64,000 bases of DNA from Bradyrhizobium sp. WD16 (lineage in GTDB: Bacteria; Pseudomonadota; Alphaproteobacteria; Rhizobiales; Xanthobacteraceae), in contig NZ_CP028908.1 in the NCBI RefSeq assembly GCF_024181725.1, positions 434,001 through 498,000 on the forward strand. The letters are read 5' to 3'. Every line of letters starts with the position of its first letter. Positions within the stretch are counted from its first letter, which is position 1. The notes beneath the pieces are model-generated. The model was not told the origin of the DNA, made no database searches, and worked only from the letters and a program-made list of their open reading frames with translations. A program made the position numbers and the translations under genes. Shown here piece by piece: positions 24,921 through 33,754 of the stretch.

Positions 24921-25327
24921 AGATCTCGCAAGCCTTCCACTTCGAAGCGGCCCACCACCTGCCCAGGGTGCCGGAGACCCATCGCTGCCGCCGCCTGCAC
25001 GGCCATTCGTATCGCGTCGAGCTGCGCCTCGAAGGGCCGGTCGATCCGGCGACGGGTTTCGTGGTGGATTTCTTCGAGATCGAGGCCGCCTTCGGCAAAT
25101 TGCTGCGCGTGCTCGACCACAACTGCCTCAACGACATCGATGGGCTCGGCAATCCCACCGCCGAGAATATCGCGATCTGGATCTGGGACCGCCTCATCGC
25201 CACCCTGCCGCTGCTCGCCGCGGTGCGGGTCTATGAGACCGCCGACTGCTGGGCGGAATACGAGGGCGACGGACAGCCGGCGTCCGGCGGCGATCCAGCG
25301 GCCGATGTCGGCCGCGCCGGCGACTGA
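24917..25327 (+). CDS. queD: 6-carboxytetrahydropterin synthase
   Basis: 136 residues of the PTPS/QueD family. It turns dihydroneopterin triphosphate into 6-carboxytetrahydropterin, the step before QueE. Zinc ligands are the histidines in FEAAHHLP and LHGHSYRVEL; the cysteine in THRCRRLHGH and the DHNCLND stretch with later E in VYETADCWAEY complete the active site. The start ATG overlaps the queE stop. The last 20 residues (DGQPASGGDPAADVGRAGD) extend beyond the usual family end and look unstructured. queC and folE are not in the window. Confidence 0.95.
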   Translation: MKISQAFHFEAAHHLPRVPETHRCRRLHGHSYRVELRLEGPVDPATGFVVDFFEIEAAFGKLLRVLDHNCLNDIDGLGNPTAENIAIWIWDRLIATLPLLAAVRVYETADCWAEYEGDGQPASGGDPAADVGRAGD

Positions 25328-25335
25328 TCGAGGGC

Positions 25336-25866
25336 CTAAGCCTTTGCCGACTTCAGCGTGATCATCGGACCGTCCACCGCGAAGCGGCCGTAGCCGTGGT
25401 GATGGATGGTCTTCGGATTCTTCTGCGCCGGATCGGTCCAGGCCTTCACCACCTCGAGGATGAAGAGGTTGTAGCGCGGCACGTTGCGCTTATCGATGAC
25501 GCGGCATTCGAGGTTGGCGAAACACTCGGCGATCAGCGGCGCCGCGACCTGCGAGGCCGGCCGCGGCGTCAGCCAAAAGCGCGCGAACTTGTCGACCTCG
25601 TCGCCCGAACAGTTGCCGACGCCGACCACCTGCGCCGCGAGGCGCCGGGCCGGAATGGCGATGACGCATTCGCCGCTGGCGCGCAGCGCCGCAAAGCTGA
25701 AATTGGCCTCGCTCATGACGCAGGCGACGAGCGGCGGCTCGAACTCCACCATCATGTGCCAGGACATCGTCATGACATTGGCGCGCCCCTTGTGCGCCGT
25801 GGTGACGAGGACGACAGGCCCGGGCTCCAGCAGCTGATAGACCTTCGGCAAAGGCAGCGAGCGCAT
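25336..25866 (-). CDS. Flavin reductase-like / FMN-binding split-barrel protein
   Basis: 176 residues. RSLPLPKVYQLLEPGPVVLV, TTAHKGRANVMTMSWHMMVE and EPPLVACVMSEANFSFAALR correspond to the FMN-binding split barrel of the flavin reductase-like family (NmoA/DIM6-NTAB type); YGRFAVDGPMITL is near the end. Members bind FMN and reduce flavins or serve as reductase components. It converges with queD, nine bases apart, and so is not in its operon. Its partner enzyme is unknown. The 279 bases upstream (25867-26145) show only the ParDE operator. Confidence 0.82.
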   Translation of the reverse strand: MRSLPLPKVYQLLEPGPVVLVTTAHKGRANVMTMSWHMMVEFEPPLVACVMSEANFSFAALRASGECVIAIPARRLAAQVVGVGNCSGDEVDKFARFWLTPRPASQVAAPLIAECFANLECRVIDKRNVPRYNLFILEVVKAWTDPAQKNPKTIHHHGYGRFAVDGPMITLKSAKA

Positions 25867-26114
25867 GGCGAGGCTCCGGTCGGTTGCGCTTGAGGGTGTC
25901 GGGAAATGGCCTTCTCTGGTTGAGCTGGATCAAGAAGGAGCAGCTGAACGGCGCATCGGCGCCGGGATCGGCTCGCGACCGCGCCTCTCTCGGTCGTGAT
26001 CGCCCGGGCGATCCAATACGCCGTGACGAAGGTGCGCGCCGCGACCGCACGGCGCGAACGGTAGGGCGTCGGAGCCCGGCCGACTTGTTCCAAGGCCGTT
26101 GTGCCTCCGTGGCA

Positions 26115-26131
26115 GTATGATATATTCATAC
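26115..26131. promoter_or_regulatory. Palindromic operator of the ParDE module
   Basis: GTATGA-TATAT-TCATAC is a perfect 6-bp inverted repeat around an AT spacer, in otherwise GC-rich DNA, 14 bases before the antitoxin start. ParD-type antitoxins repress their own promoters through such palindromes, and the TATAT core could be part of the -10 element. Confidence 0.65.
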
Positions 26132-26145
26132 CAAGAGGAAAAAGC

Positions 26146-26427
26146 ATGGCCACTGTCGAAAAGCGCACCTTCAGCCTGCCGCCCGAGCACGCGAAATTCA
26201 TCGACCGTCTGGTCGCATCCGGCACCTATGCGTCAGGCAGCGAGGTCGTGCGCGCAGGGCTGCGGGCGCTCCAGGAACGCGAAGCCGCCGTCGAGCGCTG
26301 GCTGCGCGAGGAGGTGGCGCCCGCCTACGACGCGGTCAAAGCCGACCCGAAGCGCGCAATCTCCGCCGAGCGGACCTTTGGCGACGTCCGGGCGAGGCAC
26401 GCCGCGCGGTCGAAGAAGATCAAGTGA
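26146..26427 (+). CDS. parD: ParD-type antitoxin (ribbon-helix-helix)
   Basis: 93 residues. The N-terminus ATVEKRTFSLPPEHAKFIDR forms the ribbon-helix-helix DNA-binding fold, with VASGTYASGSEVVRAGLRAL as the classic ParD/CopG signature. The C-terminal half is charged and would wrap the ParE toxin. ATG 26146 is preceded by AAGAGGAAAAAGC. The stop overlaps the toxin's GTG start. Autoregulation through the palindrome at 26115-26131 is likely. Confidence 0.92.
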   Translation: MATVEKRTFSLPPEHAKFIDRLVASGTYASGSEVVRAGLRALQEREAAVERWLREEVAPAYDAVKADPKRAISAERTFGDVRARHAARSKKIK

Positions 26428-26732
26428 AGCGACGCAGCGTCGTCTTCTCACCGGAAGCGCGCGACGATCTGTTCGAACTTTATGACTGGCTGGCTGATGT
26501 CGCCGGTCCCGACACGGCCATCGCCTATATCCAGCGGCTGGAGCGCTACTGTCTCGGCTTTGATCTCGCATCCGAGCGAGGCCATCGCCGCGACGACATT
26601 CGGCCCGGCCTGAGGATCATCGGCTTCGAGCGGCGCATCACCATCGCATTCGCCATTGACGAGGCGATCGTGACCATCTTGCGTCTGTTCGGCGCCGGCC
26701 GCGACTGGGAAGGCGATCTGGGCTCTGCCTGA
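26424..26732 (+). CDS. parE: ParE-family toxin
   Basis: 102 residues from a GTG start overlapping the parD stop (GTGA). RRSVVFSPEARDDLFELYDW, then DTAIAYIQRLERYC and LRIIGFERRITIAFAIDEA, fit the RelE/ParE fold with the basic strand residues and closing IVTILRLFGAGRDWE. ParE toxins poison DNA gyrase, whereas RelE homologues cut mRNA; the ParD partner argues for the ParE role. It is in one operon with parD. Confidence 0.92.
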   Translation: MKRRSVVFSPEARDDLFELYDWLADVAGPDTAIAYIQRLERYCLGFDLASERGHRRDDIRPGLRIIGFERRITIAFAIDEAIVTILRLFGAGRDWEGDLGSA

Positions 26733-26829
26733 TCGGCACCGCCCAGCCGCCGCCCATCACCGCAATTGCCTTCTGCCGTCGGCGCGGCCACACTGCCCCG
26801 CTCCTGAGTTTCCGCCGAGGCTCCCCCGC

Positions 26830-28101
26830 ATGCTCCGCTTTCTCGCCGCCACGCTCGTCACGCTTGCCCTCCTCGCCGCCTCGCCGGCACTGGCCCAGCG
26901 GCCCGGGCCCTGCCGCGGCGGCGCCAGCTTTCCGCTCTTTCTCGACCAGCTGAAGCAGGACGCTGCCGCTGCCGGCGTATCACAGCGGACGCTCGCCGCA
27001 GCGTCGCCCTACCTCGTGTTCGACCAGGGCATCGTCAATCGCGACCGCGGCCAGCGCGTGTTCGGCCAGATCTTCACCGAATTCGCCGGGCGCATGGCGG
27101 CAGATTATCGCATGCAGCAGGGCCGCGCCCGCATCCAGACCTATGCGGCAGCCTTCGCCCGCGCCGAGAAGGACTACGGCGTGCCGCCGGCGGTGATCGC
27201 CGCCTTCTGGGGACTGGAGAGCGACTTCGGCGCCAACATGGGCAAGCTGCCGACGCTGCGCTCGCTGGTGTCGCTGGCCTATGACTGCCGCCGCTCGCCG
27301 ATGTTCCAGGGCGAGACCATCGCCGCGTTGAAGATCATAGACCGCGGCGATCTCACGCCCGCCGAGATGATCGGCTCATGGGCCGGCGAGCTCGGCCAGA
27401 CCCAGTTCCTGCCGACCCATTACGTCAACTACGCGGTGGACTATGACGGCGACGGCCGCCGCGACCTGCTGCGCAGCGCGCCCGACGTCATCGGCTCGAC
27501 CGCCAATTACATCGCCACCGGGTTGAAATGGCGGCGCGGCGAGCCCTGGCTGCAAGAGGTGCGGGTGCCGGCCAGCCTGAAATGGGAGGAAGCCGACCTC
27601 ACCATCAAGCATCCGCGCTCGCAATGGGCGCAGTGGGGCGTCACCTTCGCCGACGGCAAGCCGCTGCCGAACGACGCGCTGGCGGCCTCGCTGCTGCTGC
27701 CGATGGGACGGACGGGACCGGCGTTTCTCGCCTATGCCAATTTCGCCGCCTATACCGAATGGAATAACTCGCTGATCTATTCGACCACCGCGGGCTATCT
27801 CGCCAGCCGCATCGCCGGTGCCGCGCCGATGAGAAGGCCGGGCACGGCGGTGGCGCAACTGCCCTTCGCCGAGATCAAGCAATTGCAGCAGCTGCTCGTG
27901 CACCAGGGCTTCAATGTCGGCAAGATCGACGGCGTGCTCGGCCAGCAGAGCCGCAGCGCGGTGAAAGCCATGCAGATCAAGTTCGGCCTGCCGGCGGATT
28001 CCTGGCCGACCGCGGAATTGCTGGCGCGGATGCGCCCCAGTGCCGGCATCGGCAGCCCGAGCGCCGATGCGGCGCCGGTACGGGTGCGGCGGGCTCCATA
28101 G
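26830..28101 (+). CDS. Lytic murein transglycosylase (MltB type) with peptidoglycan-binding domain
   Basis: 423 residues. A signal peptide (LRFLAATLVTLALLAASPALA, cut before QRPG) directs it to the periplasm. The SLT/MltB catalytic domain spans ~30-330: FWGLESDFGANMGKLPT contains the catalytic Glu, and SWAGELGQTQFLPTHYVNYA is the MltB-family signature. Residues ~345-405 form a PG_binding_1 domain (IKQLQQLLVHQGFNVGKIDG, then AVKAMQIKFGLP). The enzyme cleaves glycan strands to 1,6-anhydro ends during wall turnover. It is a single gene. The 279 bases after it hold the palindromic repeat at 28174-28209. Confidence 0.93.
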   Translation: MLRFLAATLVTLALLAASPALAQRPGPCRGGASFPLFLDQLKQDAAAAGVSQRTLAAASPYLVFDQGIVNRDRGQRVFGQIFTEFAGRMAADYRMQQGRARIQTYAAAFARAEKDYGVPPAVIAAFWGLESDFGANMGKLPTLRSLVSLAYDCRRSPMFQGETIAALKIIDRGDLTPAEMIGSWAGELGQTQFLPTHYVNYAVDYDGDGRRDLLRSAPDVIGSTANYIATGLKWRRGEPWLQEVRVPASLKWEEADLTIKHPRSQWAQWGVTFADGKPLPNDALAASLLLPMGRTGPAFLAYANFAAYTEWNNSLIYSTTAGYLASRIAGAAPMRRPGTAVAQLPFAEIKQLQQLLVHQGFNVGKIDGVLGQQSRSAVKAMQIKFGLPADSWPTAELLARMRPSAGIGSPSADAAPVRVRRAP

Positions 28102-28173
28102 GAACGACACGTCCGCCGGTGCAGCGAGTACAGTGATCGTTCAGCGACATCGACCGCGCAACGTTATCGGGCG

Positions 28174-28209
28174 ACATGGCCGGGCTTGTCCCGGCCATCC
28201 ACGTCTTTC
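28174..28209. repeat. Dispersed GGCCGGG palindromic repeat, third copy
   Basis: ACATGGCCGGGCTTGTCCCG, then GCCATCCACGTCTTTC, matches the core of the copies at 548 and 881. Only the core hairpin is retained here. It lies between the transglycosylase gene and the large repeat protein and may act as a terminator. Confidence 0.7.
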
Positions 28210-28380
28210 AGATCGAAAGACTCCAAAGTCGCGGAACGGCGCCGCGGACCGCCACAGCGCATAACGGCGGCCGGCCATTGGCGGAACGCCTGAGCATGGG
28301 CGCGCCCTTGATCTGAATCAATCCGCTCTACCGAAAATTCAATTTACAGTTGCCCCACATTCGAGGCGGAGGACTTTCGC

Positions 28381-30675
28381 ATGCCACTCTGCACGCCCAC
28401 GCTCGTCGGCCCCGTCTCGGAACTCAGCCCGGATGTCCGCGTTCAGGGCGCGCTCCAGGGCGCAACCGTCATCATCTCATCGGTCGGCAAGAAACCGCGC
28501 GACGTTGCCAAGGCAAAAGCCAACGGCGGTGACGACCGGATCCCGCTCCTGGCAACCGAAAAGCTCAGCCGAGACGACATCCTGGTCGTGATGCAGACGC
28601 TCGGCTCGGACAAGAGTGCGGTCACACCGCAATCCATGGGGCTCGGCGTGCAGCCCGCGCCGGCGAGCGCGGCCGAACTCGGCGCGCCGGGATTTCTCTC
28701 GCACCTGTACCAATGCGGCCAGCACGTGTGGCTGCAGGGCGTCGTGCCCGGCGCAACAGTCGAGGTCGAATTCGGCGGCGCTGTTCAGGGATCGGCGACC
28801 GCAACCGAAGAGGGCGCACGGATCGGCCTGAAGCACGGCCTGCCGAAGACCGGCCAGATCGCCGCCCGCCAGAAGACACCGGTCGGTTCCGGGACCGCGG
28901 CCAGCGCAACGCCGGATCCGTTGCCTTTCGCGGGTGGCACGGTGCCGGCGCCGACCATTCGAAAGCCGCCGCTCCTCGCTTGCCAGACCGCCGCGCTCGT
29001 GACCGATGTCTTCGACGGCGCGACTGTGACGCTCAGCCGCTCGACTGGCATCACCGAAGTGGCCGGATTCGATCTGCCGAGCCTGTGGTTCGGGCTCTCG
29101 AAACCGCTGAAGGAGAATGAAACCATCACCGCCCGGCAAGACTTTCCGGGCTGCGAATTGAAGGGCGCGACCGGCAAGTCCGTGACGGTGGACAAGGCTG
29201 CCGCGCTGGACAAGCCATTCGTCCCTCCGCTGTGCGCCGGATCGCAGCGTGTCACGGTGTTCAATCTGGTGCCCGGCGCCACCGTGCACCTCGATATCGC
29301 CGGGACGTCCTATCTCGGGATGGCGCCCCAGGCCCAGTCCTGGGTCGCATTCGACGTCGACCCGCTGCCGGTCAACAGCAAGCTGGTTGCCGGGCAGGAA
29401 CTCTGCGGCGTCAAGGGCCCGTCCTTCACCGTCGACATCAATCCCCATGAGGATGTGAAGACGCCCGTGACACTGCTCGATCCGCTCTACGAATGCGCGC
29501 GCGTGATCAAGGCCAGCAATGCGCATCCCAATGCCTATCTGCAGGCATGGGCGACCGACAAGCAGAAGGTGGCCGCGCCGATCAGCGGCGTCGTGCTCGC
29601 CACCGCGACGGACGTGACGCTGCACGTCTCGCCCTATCTTCGCGCCGGCGACATGATCACCGTCAGACAGTGGGCCTGCAGCGCAGTCTGGACGGAGTCG
29701 AATCCTCCGATCAAGGTGCAACAGCATCCGTCGGTAGGGCTTCCAAAAATCGTTGGTCCGGTCTATTCGGGCGACATCAGCGTCAAGGTCGATTGCATTC
29801 CGGGGGCGCTCGTCGAAGTGTCGGTGCTCACTCCGGACAAGAGCTGGGCCTTCGCCGGAGCAGGCGACGCCGCCGAGGTGCCGGCCTCGATCGCATTGAA
29901 CTGCGTTCTGGCGACCGGCGAGCAGGTGCGCGCGCGGCAATGGCTCTGCGCCCTCGTTTCCGACTGGAGCGCCGGCGAACCCGTGATCCGGCCGTTGCCC
30001 CAAGCGCCGGTCATCGACGCACCGGCGAACGGAGCAACAGCCGTCGCACTCAATCCGACCTTCTCCTGGCACGATCCCGGAGCAGGCGGCGAAGGCCACG
30101 CCGACGGCTACAAATTCACGCTACTGCGCGACGCGACCACCATCGTTCCCCTGACCACGGTCAATGCGACGAGCTTCGCCGCGCCGAGCCCTCTGGTGTA
30201 CGAAACCACGTACACGTGGCAGGTCAGCGCGGCGAACACAAGCGGTCCCAGCAAGACGATAACCGCGTCGTTCACGACGCTGAAGGCGCCACCGCCACCG
30301 CCGCCGGTGCTGACATCCTATGACTGGAACACGAAAACGCTGAAGGGGACGGGATTCCTCCACAGCCATGCAGTCCACGTCCGCATCAATCTCTACAACA
30401 GTTCGATCACGAACAGTTATGGCGCCTTGGTGTCGGATACCCGGGAGGTCTATGTGAATTGCACATCGGACGCCCAGGGAAATCTGAGCGTCGTCATCAA
30501 TCCGAACGACTATCTCCCCGCGCTGTATCTCGACAATATCGTGGGGTACTTCACCGGCGTCGCGCCCGGCGAAACCCTCAACATTTCGGCCAACGACGAA
30601 CGTCCGGACAAAAACGACGACATAACCGGGACGCTCTGGAGCAACACCCTCCACGTGCTTGTTCCGCAAGCGTGA
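28381..30675 (+). CDS. Large repeat protein of unknown function (beta-sandwich repeats plus FN3-like domain)
   Basis: 764 residues, no signal peptide and no transmembrane segment. Residues ~1-545 contain about six repeats of 85-95 residues, each with a proline start, a cysteine, a V-x-G-x-x-PGA-x-V-x-V strand pair and a terminal ARQ: for example YQCGQHVWLQGVVPGATVEV with GQIAARQ, SQRVTVFNLVPGATVHLDIA, and SVKVDCIPGALVEVSVLTPD with VRARQWLC. Residues ~545-640 look like a fibronectin type III domain (ALNPTFSWHDPG, YETTYTWQVSAAN) ending in a proline run. A final ~120-residue domain starts VLTSYDWNTKTLKGTGF. Adhesion or carbohydrate binding is possible but unproven, and I know no named family. 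Confidence 0.7.
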   Translation: MPLCTPTLVGPVSELSPDVRVQGALQGATVIISSVGKKPRDVAKAKANGGDDRIPLLATEKLSRDDILVVMQTLGSDKSAVTPQSMGLGVQPAPASAAELGAPGFLSHLYQCGQHVWLQGVVPGATVEVEFGGAVQGSATATEEGARIGLKHGLPKTGQIAARQKTPVGSGTAASATPDPLPFAGGTVPAPTIRKPPLLACQTAALVTDVFDGATVTLSRSTGITEVAGFDLPSLWFGLSKPLKENETITARQDFPGCELKGATGKSVTVDKAAALDKPFVPPLCAGSQRVTVFNLVPGATVHLDIAGTSYLGMAPQAQSWVAFDVDPLPVNSKLVAGQELCGVKGPSFTVDINPHEDVKTPVTLLDPLYECARVIKASNAHPNAYLQAWATDKQKVAAPISGVVLATATDVTLHVSPYLRAGDMITVRQWACSAVWTESNPPIKVQQHPSVGLPKIVGPVYSGDISVKVDCIPGALVEVSVLTPDKSWAFAGAGDAAEVPASIALNCVLATGEQVRARQWLCALVSDWSAGEPVIRPLPQAPVIDAPANGATAVALNPTFSWHDPGAGGEGHADGYKFTLLRDATTIVPLTTVNATSFAAPSPLVYETTYTWQVSAANTSGPSKTITASFTTLKAPPPPPPVLTSYDWNTKTLKGTGFLHSHAVHVRINLYNSSITNSYGALVSDTREVYVNCTSDAQGNLSVVINPNDYLPALYLDNIVGYFTGVAPGETLNISANDERPDKNDDITGTLWSNTLHVLVPQA

Positions 30676-30810
30676 GCGTTCCATGCTGGAGGTCGGATCA
30701 TACGCCGCGGCGGGTTCCGGCGCTGCAGGGGCAGTGATGGACAAGCCCGACCATGACGACAGAGGTTGGCGTTGCCTCCATCGTTCAAAGGGCCGCTCCT
30801 CAAACCCCAC

Positions 30811-31461
30811 TCACGGTCGCGGCGCCAGCCCATGGGCGACGAAATCGAAGGCCGCTTCGGCGGCGGCGTCGAACGAAGTCGCCGCTTCCCATAGCGCGTA
30901 GCGGCGGCCGGCCATGTCGCTCAGCCCCATCAACAGCCAGGCGCGCACCTCGCAATCGCCCACCGCGATCTCGCCGCGGGCCTCTGCGGCTTCGAGCGCA
31001 ACGCGATAGCTTTCGGCGAAATCCTCATAATAGCGGCGATAGGCGATCGGATCGACGAACTGGGATTCGCCGACGACGCGATAGAGATTGGGATTCTTGC
31101 GCACGAAAGCGAAGAAGGCGTGGATGCCGCGACGCTCGACCTCGAGACGGTCGGGCGCGCCGGAGGTGGCGAGCGTCAGCGCGCGGCGCAGCCGCCGGCC
31201 CATGCACAGCACGAGCTCGCGCAGCACCTCCTCCTTGCTGCGGAAATAGACATAGAAGGTGCCCTGGGCGACCTCGGCTTCCTGGGTGATCGAGGCGACC
31301 GAAGTCTCGCCGAAGCCGCGCTCGCCGATCTGGCGCTCGGCGGCGTCGAGAATGCGCCGGCGCGTGCGCTCACCGCGGCTCGTTTTCGGCAGCTCCTTGG
31401 GAGCGCCCTTGGGCTCGTCCTTGGGGTCGTCCTCGTTCGGCTCGTGCCGGCTCGCCATCAC
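30811..31461 (-). CDS. TetR-family regulator
   Basis: 216 residues. After a charged leader rich in D, E, K and P (residues 1-28) comes the TetR helix-turn-helix: RGERTRRRILDAAERQIGER, GFGETSVASITQEAEVAQGT, FYVYFRSKEEVLREL. The ligand domain is variable. It is divergent from the livK-type gene, 131 bases apart, so it most likely represses the branched-chain-type ABC operon in response to the transported compound or its CoA derivative (inference from position). The start may be 31461 or the ATG one codon later. Confidence 0.88.
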   Translation of the reverse strand: MMASRHEPNEDDPKDEPKGAPKELPKTSRGERTRRRILDAAERQIGERGFGETSVASITQEAEVAQGTFYVYFRSKEEVLRELVLCMGRRLRRALTLATSGAPDRLEVERRGIHAFFAFVRKNPNLYRVVGESQFVDPIAYRRYYEDFAESYRVALEAAEARGEIAVGDCEVRAWLLMGLSDMAGRRYALWEAATSFDAAAEAAFDFVAHGLAPRP

Positions 31462-31592
31462 ATCGTCCAGCAGATTTGAGTTTGCTGGCGCCTTGCCCGC
31501 TTGACGGCCAACGGCGCTGCCGATATGCGTATCTGAGACATGAACCAGGTGTCAAGTTAATGACAGAAAAACCCATCCGGGAGGGGTAGGCA

Positions 31593-32771
31593 ATGATCGG
31601 ACAGAAGATTCTGCTCGCCAGCGCCGTGGCGATGGCCTGCGGTGCGGCCCAGGCCGACGACCTCAAGGTGGCGCTGATCTACGGCAAGACCGGCCCCTTG
31701 GAGGCCTATGCCAAGCAGACCGAGACCGGCCTGCGCATGGGCTTCGAATACGCCACCAAGAATTCGATGACGGTCGACGGCCGCAAGATCGTGATCATCA
31801 CCAAGGACGACCAGGGCAAGCCCGACCTCTCCAAGGCGGCGCTGGCCGAAGCCTATCAGGACGACAATGCCGACATCGCCATCGGCACCACCTCCTCCGC
31901 CGCGGCGCTCGCCGACCTGCCGGTCGCCGAGGAGAACAAGAAGATCCTGATCGTCGAGCCGGCGGTGGCCGACCAGATCACCGGCGAGAAGTGGAACAGG
32001 TACATCTTCCGCACCGCGCGCAACTCCTCGCAGGACGCCATCGCCAACGCGGTCGCGATCGGCAAGCCGGGCGTCACCGTCGCGACGCTGGCGCAGGACT
32101 ATGCCTTCGGCCGCGACGGCGTCGCCGCCTTCAAGGAGGCGCTCGCCAAGACCGGCGCGACGCTCGCCGCCGAAGAATATGTCCCGACCAGCACCACCGA
32201 CTTCACCGCCGCGGGCCAGCGGCTGTTCGATGCGCTGAAAGACAAGCCGGGCAAGAAGATCATCTGGGTGATCTGGGCCGGACCGTCTCCGATGGCCAAG
32301 CTGCAGGACATGGACCCGAAGCGCTACGGCATCGAGCTCTCCACCGGCGGCAACATCCTGCCGGCGCTCGCCGACTACAAGCGCCTGCCCGGCATGGAAG
32401 GCGCGACCTATTACTACTATGGCATCCCGAAGAACCCGATCAACGACTGGCTCGTCACCGAGCACCAGAAGCGGTTCGGCGCGCCGCCGGACTTCTTCAC
32501 CGCCGGCGGTTTCGCCGCGGCGATGGCGGTCGTCACCGCGGTCGAGACGGCCAAGTCCACCGACACCGAGAAGCTGATCGCCGCCATGGAAGGCGTGTCG
32601 TTCGACACGCCCAAGGGCAAGATGGTGTTCCGCAAGGAGGACCATCAGGCGCTGCAGAGCATGTATCACTTCAAGGTCAAGGTCGATCCGAACCTCGCCT
32701 GGGCGGTGAACGAGCCGGTGCGCGAACTCAAGATCGAGGACATGACGATCCCGATCAAGAACAAGCGGTGA
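31593..32771 (+). CDS. Branched-chain-type ABC transporter substrate-binding protein
   Basis: 392 residues with a signal peptide (KILLASAVAMACGAAQA, cut before DDLKV). The mature protein is a LivK/periplasmic binding protein type I: VALIYGKTGPLEAYAKQTET, KIVIITKDDQGKPDLSKAA, IAIGTTSSAAALADLPVAEE. A GGAGGGG ribosome site precedes ATG 31593. It captures the ligand for the permease and ATPases encoded next. In Rhodopseudomonas and Bradyrhizobium this family often carries aromatic or carboxylic acids rather than amino acids, and the linked hydrolase fits that idea. Confidence 0.93.
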   Translation: MIGQKILLASAVAMACGAAQADDLKVALIYGKTGPLEAYAKQTETGLRMGFEYATKNSMTVDGRKIVIITKDDQGKPDLSKAALAEAYQDDNADIAIGTTSSAAALADLPVAEENKKILIVEPAVADQITGEKWNRYIFRTARNSSQDAIANAVAIGKPGVTVATLAQDYAFGRDGVAAFKEALAKTGATLAAEEYVPTSTTDFTAAGQRLFDALKDKPGKKIIWVIWAGPSPMAKLQDMDPKRYGIELSTGGNILPALADYKRLPGMEGATYYYYGIPKNPINDWLVTEHQKRFGAPPDFFTAGGFAAAMAVVTAVETAKSTDTEKLIAAMEGVSFDTPKGKMVFRKEDHQALQSMYHFKVKVDPNLAWAVNEPVRELKIEDMTIPIKNKR

Positions 32772-32809
32772 GACGTGGGCTTTGACGCTGCGACACTCAT
32801 CAGGCTGTC

Positions 32810-32926
32810 GCCCCCCGGCTTGACCGGGGGGCCCAGTACTCCGCGAGGGTGGGAATTGGAACAGCGACCGATGCCGCGCGCACGACAGTGCTCACGGCGT
32901 ACTGGATCACCCGCTTGCGCGGGTGA
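32810..32926. repeat. Double-hairpin dispersed repeat, copy 1
   Basis: Located between livK and livG. It contains hairpin GCCCCCCGGCTTGACCGGGG-GGC (32810-32832), inverted CCAGTAC (32833-32839) and GTACTGG (32899-32905), and hairpin TCACCCGCTTGCGCGGGTGA (32907-32926). The middle (GTGGGAATTGGAACAGCGAC and on) reappears in reverse at 53028-53079. It resembles the short non-coding elements scattered in Bradyrhizobiaceae genomes. Inside an operon it could reduce transcription between livK and the membrane components. Confidence 0.75.
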
Positions 32927-32986
32927 TGACGCAGAATGCGAGACGGCACTCCGACGGCCCATCTGACCGGAGCAAGAATCGATCCC

Positions 32987-33754
32987 ATGCCCCTCTCCCT
33001 TGAAACCCGCGAGCTGACCATCCGCTTCGGCGGCCATGTCGCCGTCGACGGCGTCAGCTGCGCCTTCCGGCCCGGCGAGCTCACCGCCATCGTCGGCCCC
33101 AATGGCGCCGGCAAGACCACCTATTTCAACCTGATCTCGGGACAGCTCTCCGCCGCCTCGGGCGCCGTGCTGCTCGATGGCCGCGACATCACCTCGCTGG
33201 CGGCGCCGCTGCGCACCCGCGCCGGGCTGGGGCGCGCCTTCCAGCTCACCAACCTCTTCCCCAACCTCACCGTCGAGGAAAACGTCCGTCTCGCGGTGCA
33301 GGCGCAGAACGGCACCCATTACGACATGCTGCGGCCGTGGATGGTGCGGCGCGACCTGATCGCCGCCGCCGACGCCATTCTCGACAGCGTCGCGCTCGGC
33401 GCGCGCCGCAGCGTGCCCGCCACCGCCCTGTCCCATGGCGACCAGCGCAAGCTCGAAGTCGCGCTGATGATGGCGCTTCAGCCCAAGGTCTACATGTTCG
33501 ACGAGCCGACCGCGGGCATGAGCGTCGACGAGGTGCCGGTGGTGCTCGACCTCATCGCCCGCCTCAAACAGGACGCCTCCAAGATCATCCTCCTCGTCGA
33601 GCACAAGATGGACGTGGTGCGCTCGCTCGCCGACCGCATCATCGTGCTGCACAACGGCCGCCTCGTCGCCGACGGCAAACCCGCCGAGGTGATCGCCTCG
33701 CCGATCGTGCAGGAGGCCTATCTCGGCATCGCCCCGGGAAAGAGCGCGGCATGA
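32987..33754 (+). CDS. ABC transporter ATP-binding protein (LivG type)
   Basis: 255 residues. Walker A is VGPNGAGKTTYFN (near 36), the Q loop region GRAFQLTNLFPNLTVEENVR, the signature is unusual (ALSHGDQRKLEVALMMA in place of LSGGQ), Walker B is VYMFDEPTAGMS and the H-loop VEHKMD. LSHGxQR is normal for LivG-type ATPases. The start MPLSLETRELTIRFGG is 215 bases after livK because the double-hairpin repeat intervenes. It overlaps the next ATPase gene by ATGA. Confidence 0.93.
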   Translation: MPLSLETRELTIRFGGHVAVDGVSCAFRPGELTAIVGPNGAGKTTYFNLISGQLSAASGAVLLDGRDITSLAAPLRTRAGLGRAFQLTNLFPNLTVEENVRLAVQAQNGTHYDMLRPWMVRRDLIAAADAILDSVALGARRSVPATALSHGDQRKLEVALMMALQPKVYMFDEPTAGMSVDEVPVVLDLIARLKQDASKIILLVEHKMDVVRSLADRIIVLHNGRLVADGKPAEVIASPIVQEAYLGIAPGKSAA

